The notes under the pieces: model-generated | The model's input: the letters and a program-made list of their open reading frames with translations, nothing else | The model's database searches: none | What the model was told of the DNA's origin: nothing | Shown here: one piece after another, positions 59,701 to 64,000 of the stretch | How positions within the stretch are numbered: the stretch's first letter is position 1 | How the letters are laid out: the number at the start of each line of letters is the position of its first letter | Translations under genes and position numbers: made by a program | Origin: Candidatus Saccharimonadota bacterium | GTDB taxonomy: Bacteria; Patescibacteriota; Saccharimonadia; Saccharimonadales; Saccharimonadaceae | DNA: 64,000 bases | Direction of reading: 5' to 3' | Assembly: GCA_017437945.1 (NCBI GenBank) | Contig: JAFRWP010000005.1 | Span: 124,001-188,000 of the forward strand

Positions 59701-60348
59701 TTACCATTTTATAGGGGTAAAACCCCATTTTTCGAGCTGATTATTACATTTACTGAAGGGCTTGGAGCCAAAAAAGCCATTATAAGCCGAGAGTGGCGAA
59801 GGATGGGCGGATTCAATAATATAGTGCTTCGATTGGTCGATCATGGCTTTTTTGCTGCGCGCATCCCTGCCCCAGAGGATAAATACCAGATGTGGACGGT
59901 TCTCGTTAAGGTATTTGATGATATGTTCGGTGAAAATTTCCCAGCCCTTACCGCGATGGCTACCGGCCAGGTGCGCTTCGACGGTTAATGTATTATTGAG
60001 TAGCATTACGCCCTGCTTGGCCCAACGCGTGAGGTCGCCGTTATTCGGAATAGGCGCGCCAACGTCGTCATGGATTTCCTTAAAGATATTTACGAGTGAT
60101 GGTGGAATTTGGACGCCAGTGTGAACCGAAAAAGCCAAACCATTGGCCTGGCGTGGCCCATGATAAGGATCCTGACCAATAATTACAACCTTGATGTCAT
60201 TCAAATCAGTGGTGAAAGCCGAAAATACCTGCTGTTTAGGCGGATATATAGTTTTGTGCGCATAAGCATCAGTTAAAAACTTGGAGAGCTCCTGGAAATA
60301 TGGTTGGGCAAACTCGGACTGAAGAATGGGCTTCCAGGATTCGTGCAT
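59701..60348 (-). CDS. ung: Uracil-DNA glycosylase, family 1
   Basis: 215 residues. Removes uracil from DNA by flipping it out. The water-activating loop GQDPYHGPRQANGLAFSV and the minor-groove loop HPSPLSAYNGFFGSKPFSK are complete. It overlaps the tdk stop codon by 1 base (TAATG), so uracil repair is co-expressed with thymidine salvage, a sensible pairing to control dUTP/dTTP effects. Confidence 0.96.
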   Translation of the reverse strand: MHESWKPILQSEFAQPYFQELSKFLTDAYAHKTIYPPKQQVFSAFTTDLNDIKVVIIGQDPYHGPRQANGLAFSVHTGVQIPPSLVNIFKEIHDDVGAPIPNNGDLTRWAKQGVMLLNNTLTVEAHLAGSHRGKGWEIFTEHIIKYLNENRPHLVFILWGRDARSKKAMIDQSKHYIIESAHPSPLSAYNGFFGSKPFSKCNNQLEKWGFTPIKW

Positions 60349-60932
60349 TATTTACCTTCTTTGTATTTACTGTAGCAATGCTCGCAGAGTGCTTTGTATT
60401 CAATTTCGCTAGTGCCGTCGATGAGGATGGCTGGGCCGGAGGTGACAAGCTTGCCGTCGAGCCAGCGTGTATTCAGCGTAGCTTTGCGGCCGCAATCGCA
60501 GATGGTTTTAATTTCTTCGACTTTGTGCGCTATTTGTAATAGTCGTGTGGCACCCTCGAAGCCTTTGTCTGTTTTGAATGCGTTCAAGCGCAGACCGTAG
60601 CAAATTACAGGGATATTTAATTTAACTACAACTTCCATAAGTTGGTCGGCTTGCTTTGGGGTCAAAAATTGAGCTTCGTCCACGAGGACGCAGTCAACGT
60701 CGGAATAATCCTTTTTGATACGGCTAAAAACATTCGTGCGACGGTCAAATGTGAAATTCGTGTCGCGCTCAGGCCCGATACGGGTTAGCAATTTGGTATT
60801 GTTTTTAGTATCCGTTGCGGGCTTTATGACGCAAACTTTCTGTCCGCGTTCTTCGTAATTAAATGCCACTTGGAGTAGCTGCATTGTTTTGCCGCAACCC
60901 ATGGCGCCGTAGCGAAAATATAATTGTGCCAC
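60348..60932 (-). CDS. tdk: Thymidine kinase, type II
   Basis: 194 residues. Phosphorylates thymidine. The P-loop GAMGCGKT, VLVDEAQFL, and zinc-binding cysteines CDCG...CEHC are present, with LIDGTSEIEYKALC at the end of the lasso. Dependence on salvaged thymidine fits a host-dependent cell. The start is GTG with AGGAGG 7 nt upstream; this ribosome binding site forms one arm of the hairpin described at 60938-60976. Confidence 0.95.
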   Translation of the reverse strand: MAQLYFRYGAMGCGKTMQLLQVAFNYEERGQKVCVIKPATDTKNNTKLLTRIGPERDTNFTFDRRTNVFSRIKKDYSDVDCVLVDEAQFLTPKQADQLMEVVVKLNIPVICYGLRLNAFKTDKGFEGATRLLQIAHKVEEIKTICDCGRKATLNTRWLDGKLVTSGPAILIDGTSEIEYKALCEHCYSKYKEGK

Positions 60933-60937
60933 GAAAA

Positions 60938-60976
60938 ACCTCCTCTTGAATATCAGTTTAGCATCTAAGAGGAGGT
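60938..60976 (-). promoter_or_regulatory. Terminator hairpin with the tdk promoter in its loop
   Basis: A 10-bp perfect stem, ACCTCCTCTT (60967-60976 read on minus) with AAGAGGAGGT (60938-60947), followed by TTTT: a terminator for the upstream surface-protein gene. Its 19-nt loop contains the extended -10 TGC-TAAACT (60955-60963). Transcripts from that promoter start near 60948, lack the left arm and leave AGGAGG free. Confidence 0.6.
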
Positions 60977-60992
60977 AATGGTGTTGTATTTT

Positions 60993-61895
60993 TTATAAAA
61001 CTTCGGAGTATTCGAACATGATTTCTTCTAGTGCACCGCCGTCTTCTTCTGAGGAGAACATGAAATCTACGCGGTAGTTACCGATTTGTACCCAGTAGTT
61101 ACCATGGCTTTCCTTAGCCGTTTTCCAGGCTTTCTTGACGTCTTCGCCTTTAGATTTGCCGCAGGTGAACTCATGGCCGTTGACGGATATTTTTTCGTTA
61201 TGCTCGCCGCACCAGAAGGCTGCATAAGAAGAAAGATCATCATATTTTTTGACATTATCGTCATCGCCGCTGCCAACGTATACACCATAAACCACGGTAT
61301 AGCTAGCGTCGTAATCGTCTAGATCCTTGATGATGTAGGCTGAAGGAAGCGTATCGCCTTTATCGGAATCCATGTCAAATGTGTAGGTCTTTGCAAGGTG
61401 CGCATTAATATCGGTAAGTTTTTTATAATTGAAGCTGCTGTCGCGCTCATAAAGATCGGTGATCTTGGAGAGGCTACGGATATAATCGCCATACTTCTCT
61501 TTTGGTTCAATAGTGAGTCCATCGAGTGTGAGGGATAGTTTTTCGCTTGGATCACGAACCGGATCAGTCTCGTCGCCATCGTCTCCGTCATCCGAAGTCT
61601 TCTTCGTTTCTTTGCTGGTGTCGGCGGTTTTGTCTTTAGAATCGTCAGCCTTGCCGGAATTGTTCATTAAAATGATTGCGGCAACGATGCCACCGATAAT
61701 GAGAATAGCCGCAACGATGAGAATAATGATGAGTGGGGCTTTAGATTTTTTCTGCGGTGCGGTACCCGTTGGGTTTATTGGCATGCCGGCTGGATTTGGT
61801 TGATATGGGTTTGGCGCTGGCGCAGGATTCGGCATTGGAGTCTGACCTGGCATCGGCGTCGGGGTTTGAGTTGGTTCAAAAGAATTATTATACAT
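60993..61895 (-). CDS. Proline-rich single-span surface protein, paralog 3
   Basis: 300 residues. A Pro/Asn/Gln/Thr-rich cytosolic N-terminus (1-50), one membrane helix (APLIIILIVAAILIIGGIVAAII, about 53-76), an acidic linker, then an external domain from about 120 with YGDYIRSLSKITDLYER and LTDINAHLAKT, matching segments in the two preceding genes. Its function is unknown; the layout suits a membrane-anchored surface protein. TATACT (61902-61907) is 6 nt before the ATG: leaderless. Confidence 0.82.
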   Translation of the reverse strand: MYNNSFEPTQTPTPMPGQTPMPNPAPAPNPYQPNPAGMPINPTGTAPQKKSKAPLIIILIVAAILIIGGIVAAIILMNNSGKADDSKDKTADTSKETKKTSDDGDDGDETDPVRDPSEKLSLTLDGLTIEPKEKYGDYIRSLSKITDLYERDSSFNYKKLTDINAHLAKTYTFDMDSDKGDTLPSAYIIKDLDDYDASYTVVYGVYVGSGDDDNVKKYDDLSSYAAFWCGEHNEKISVNGHEFTCGKSKGEDVKKAWKTAKESHGNYWVQIGNYRVDFMFSSEEDGGALEEIMFEYSEVL

Positions 61896-61922
61896 AATTC
61901 TAGTATAACATAAGCGGAGTAG

Positions 61923-63296
61923 CTAATTGGTCGGTAGATCGCCACCGTAGATGGTCAATTGGGACAAGATTTGATCACTGTTCTTATTATTGTTGGCGAA
62001 GATGGCTTTAATGAAAAAGCCTTTGTATTTGACGACGTAAATGTTGGTGGTATTTTGTATGACTTGATAGTCCACAAACATATCTTCGAATTCTTTGCGA
62101 GTAGTTTTGGTTTGCTCGATTCGGAATTTATTATCGAGGTCAAAGAAGCCCGAGCCTAATCCAAAGACAGTTTGCGTATAGGCATTTAAATCTTTAATTT
62201 TAAGATTGCTAGCATTTGAGTTCGCATAGCCAAATACATAAAGATATCGCGACTCGTTGCATTTGACGCCGATATTTGCTTTGTTGTCTTTGGCTGGCTG
62301 TTCGATGAATTCGAAAATGTTTGTGATGGTCTCTTTTTTGGAATTGGATAGGTCGGAGATTTCGCAGCCTTCTTTGTTGATATTGTAGAGATAATTGCCA
62401 AGATTCTTGGTCATGACAATAGTATTTGCATACAGGCTGATTTCAATAGATTCCGATGGGGACGGCTTCTTTTTATCGTACTCAAGATAATACTTTGCTT
62501 CTTTTCGCTCCTGATCTTTAAGAGGAGTAATAGTGATGTGATTGATAACGTCGCCGACGAAATAGAACTCGATCCAGTGATTTTTGTAAAGGATGGAGGC
62601 TTTTGGCATTCCGTAAGCCTGTTCTTTGATCTCTATCTCCCCGAAAAACTTTTCGATTTCAGGTTCCGTAGTTTGGAGGCAGGTATAAGTCTGTCCTTCT
62701 AAAACGAAGTCGAATTTATCAACCATGCAAGTTATAGTGACGACCGATAGGAGTTCACCGCGTTTAGTAGCAGAACTGTATTCGATGGTATCATCCCTGA
62801 GCTGATAAATCATGTAAATAAAGTTTTTGGTTTCAACTGGCGGTTTACTATAGGCTACGCCGTCTTCGTATGAGAATGACGCTAGTTCGTCCAAGTATGC
62901 GTCAATATCTGTCAGTTCTTCGTAGTCATCATATCTATTGCTGGAATTAAGTTGAAAATTTTTCGCGGCGTTTCTGACGGTATCGTTCATCGTGTCGGCG
63001 ACAAAGAAATATTTATTGTCGTAGCCAACAAGGATTTGATCGTCGACAAGCCCTGGCATTCCGGCAGTTGGTTGATTTTCGCCGGAGCCAGATTGAGAGC
63101 CACCATTCTTTTGCATGGCGAAGAAGATGACGGCGATGGCTGCCAACGCTACGACGATTATTAATATTATTGGAATAATGATGCGTTTCTTGTTCGACCC
63201 GGAAGGATTTGGCGAGTTTGGCGAAACTGGTTGCATCGGCTGCATCGGCTGTGGTTGTGGTAGCGGCTGTGGCTGCGGACAATAACCTGGTTGCAT
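61923..63296 (-). CDS. Proline-rich single-span surface protein, paralog 2
   Basis: 457 residues. Repeated PQPQP and MQPMQP stretches at the N-terminus, one membrane helix (IIIPIILIIVVALAAIAVIFF), a Gly/Ser linker and an external region with two possible halves (about 85-270 and 280-450). MNDTVRNAAKNF and YEELTDIDAYLDEL match the motifs of its neighbours. It begins 2 bases after the stop of the upstream paralog, and its TAGGAGTG ribosome binding site lies in that gene's last codons. Confidence 0.82.
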   Translation of the reverse strand: MQPGYCPQPQPLPQPQPMQPMQPVSPNSPNPSGSNKKRIIIPIILIIVVALAAIAVIFFAMQKNGGSQSGSGENQPTAGMPGLVDDQILVGYDNKYFFVADTMNDTVRNAAKNFQLNSSNRYDDYEELTDIDAYLDELASFSYEDGVAYSKPPVETKNFIYMIYQLRDDTIEYSSATKRGELLSVVTITCMVDKFDFVLEGQTYTCLQTTEPEIEKFFGEIEIKEQAYGMPKASILYKNHWIEFYFVGDVINHITITPLKDQERKEAKYYLEYDKKKPSPSESIEISLYANTIVMTKNLGNYLYNINKEGCEISDLSNSKKETITNIFEFIEQPAKDNKANIGVKCNESRYLYVFGYANSNASNLKIKDLNAYTQTVFGLGSGFFDLDNKFRIEQTKTTRKEFEDMFVDYQVIQNTTNIYVVKYKGFFIKAIFANNNKNSDQILSQLTIYGGDLPTN

Positions 63297-63298
63297 AA

Positions 63299-64000
63299 TT
63301 ACACTCCTATATGCGTTTTAATACTTAGAGTTTCCAGAGTACCGTCTGTTGCATTAAATGCGGCTTGGAAGTTGCGTTTCTTGTAAGTGAAACTATAACC
63401 TTTATACCCATCGGATCCGGTTGCATCGGAAACGTATTCCTTGGCTTCTTTAAACATTTCTTCGAATTCGGCGCTGGTGGTCTTTTTGGTAGTAAGGTCG
63501 TGTCCGTCAATTTTTAGTTCGACTGAGTTTCCCTGAAATGGATATATCATTATCGAAAAATCGGCGTCGTCAATTTTGGTAGCCATTTCGTCAAGACCAT
63601 AAATGGTGCGGTCTACGCTAATGAATAAGTCGGGCAAATCCGAATCGCTCTTTTTGAGAATGGTGTTTTTGATATTTCCTTCGTAATCTTCTGGGTCACT
63701 TTTAATGTATTGGCTGAGATAGCTTTCGATATCGGTTACTTCAGTATAAGTGTGGTCCATGAGACCACCCCAGTCGTAAATTTTATGCTGTTTGGCGATT
63801 TGACGAATGACGTCGCCGTACGTGTCGGTCACTTTAAACTTGGCGCCATCGAATTCGATAGTGATGTAGTCCGGATCGACTTCACCAGTAGCATCACCGC
63901 TGCCGCCATTGATGTTTTTGATTATTAAAAATGTGCCAAGGATAATTAATGCAATAATGGCGAGCGTGGCAAGGCCGATTAATAGCATGATTAATTTTTT
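63299..64000 (-). CDS. Single-span surface protein, paralog 1 (5' end off the window)
   Basis: The frame is still open at base 64000 (codons KKLI precede the first visible Met), so the N-terminal, probably proline-rich, part is missing. Visible: the membrane helix (MLLIGLATLAIIALIILGTFLII), an acidic Gly linker and an external domain with YGDVIRQIAKQHKIYDW and YTEVTDIESYLSQYI, again matching its two downstream paralogs. First visible gene of this tandem set. Confidence 0.8.
   Translation of the reverse strand, partial: KKLIMLLIGLATLAIIALIILGTFLIIKNINGGSGDATGEVDPDYITIEFDGAKFKVTDTYGDVIRQIAKQHKIYDWGGLMDHTYTEVTDIESYLSQYIKSDPEDYEGNIKNTILKKSDSDLPDLFISVDRTIYGLDEMATKIDDADFSIMIYPFQGNSVELKIDGHDLTTKKTTSAEFEEMFKEAKEYVSDATGSDGYKGYSFTYKKRNFQAAFNATDGTLETLSIKTHIGV

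Overview
The window is a gene-dense chromosome segment that looks like Candidatus Saccharibacteria (TM7) or a close Patescibacteria relative. This is an inference from gene content and style. Intergenic gaps are tiny and stop/start codons often overlap. The envelope genes fit a wall-bearing, Gram-positive-like cell (MurT/GatD, LPS genes absent). Many short or domain-trimmed versions of standard enzymes occur. The genetic code looks standard: TGA ends many genes. No rRNA gene is present to confirm the taxon.

Layout: 1-4.3 kb holds the uvrA 3' end, an HD-like protein and ribosomal protein L25. 4.3-13.4 kb (minus) holds three tandem membrane paralogs, a degenerate-kinase/aldolase fusion, a phosphoesterase, polA, and a Y-family polymerase with a small partner. 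13.6-16.2 kb (plus) holds a trio of exported SH3-like proteins, each with its own near-perfect promoter. 16.2-22.4 kb (minus) has a helicase-nuclease, gpsA, degV and an RNA methyltransferase. 22.4-30.1 kb has an ABC-2 exporter, a pair of unknown paralogs, a MacB-like exporter and another unknown gene. tRNA-Gln follows, with a duplicated 3' end and an inverted-repeat element. 30.6-43.6 kb has an MMPL giant with repeats, a PEP-synthase-like protein without its phosphohistidine domain, YfiH, a cyclophilin-like/flavodoxin pair, CorA and DUF362. 43.8-48.7 kb is a probable island at tRNA-Ala: a large serine recombinase whose reading frame ends inside the tRNA, a NERD nuclease-like protein, and an NgoMIV-like restriction-modification pair. 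49-57.3 kb has VanZ, a nucleotidyltransferase, a pyrophosphatase-like protein, an SDR, CapA, and a GatD-MurT-NatB-NatA operon. 57.4-64 kb has a cutinase-like gene split by an in-frame TGA, a small gene with a long leader, ung, tdk and three proline-rich surface paralogs.

Two expression styles stand out. Many housekeeping and membrane genes have a -10 box only 6-8 nt before the ATG and no Shine-Dalgarno, so they should give leaderless mRNAs. A second set, mostly unknown or exported proteins, has TTGACT-17-TATAAT-type promoters, often a hairpin at the predicted mRNA 5' end, and a GGGG-type ribosome binding site. Several of this second set also seem richer in G/C-ending codons. Together these suggest a lineage-specific group of strongly expressed, surface-directed genes embedded in a reduced genome. 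All functional statements rest on motif reading; no database search was run.
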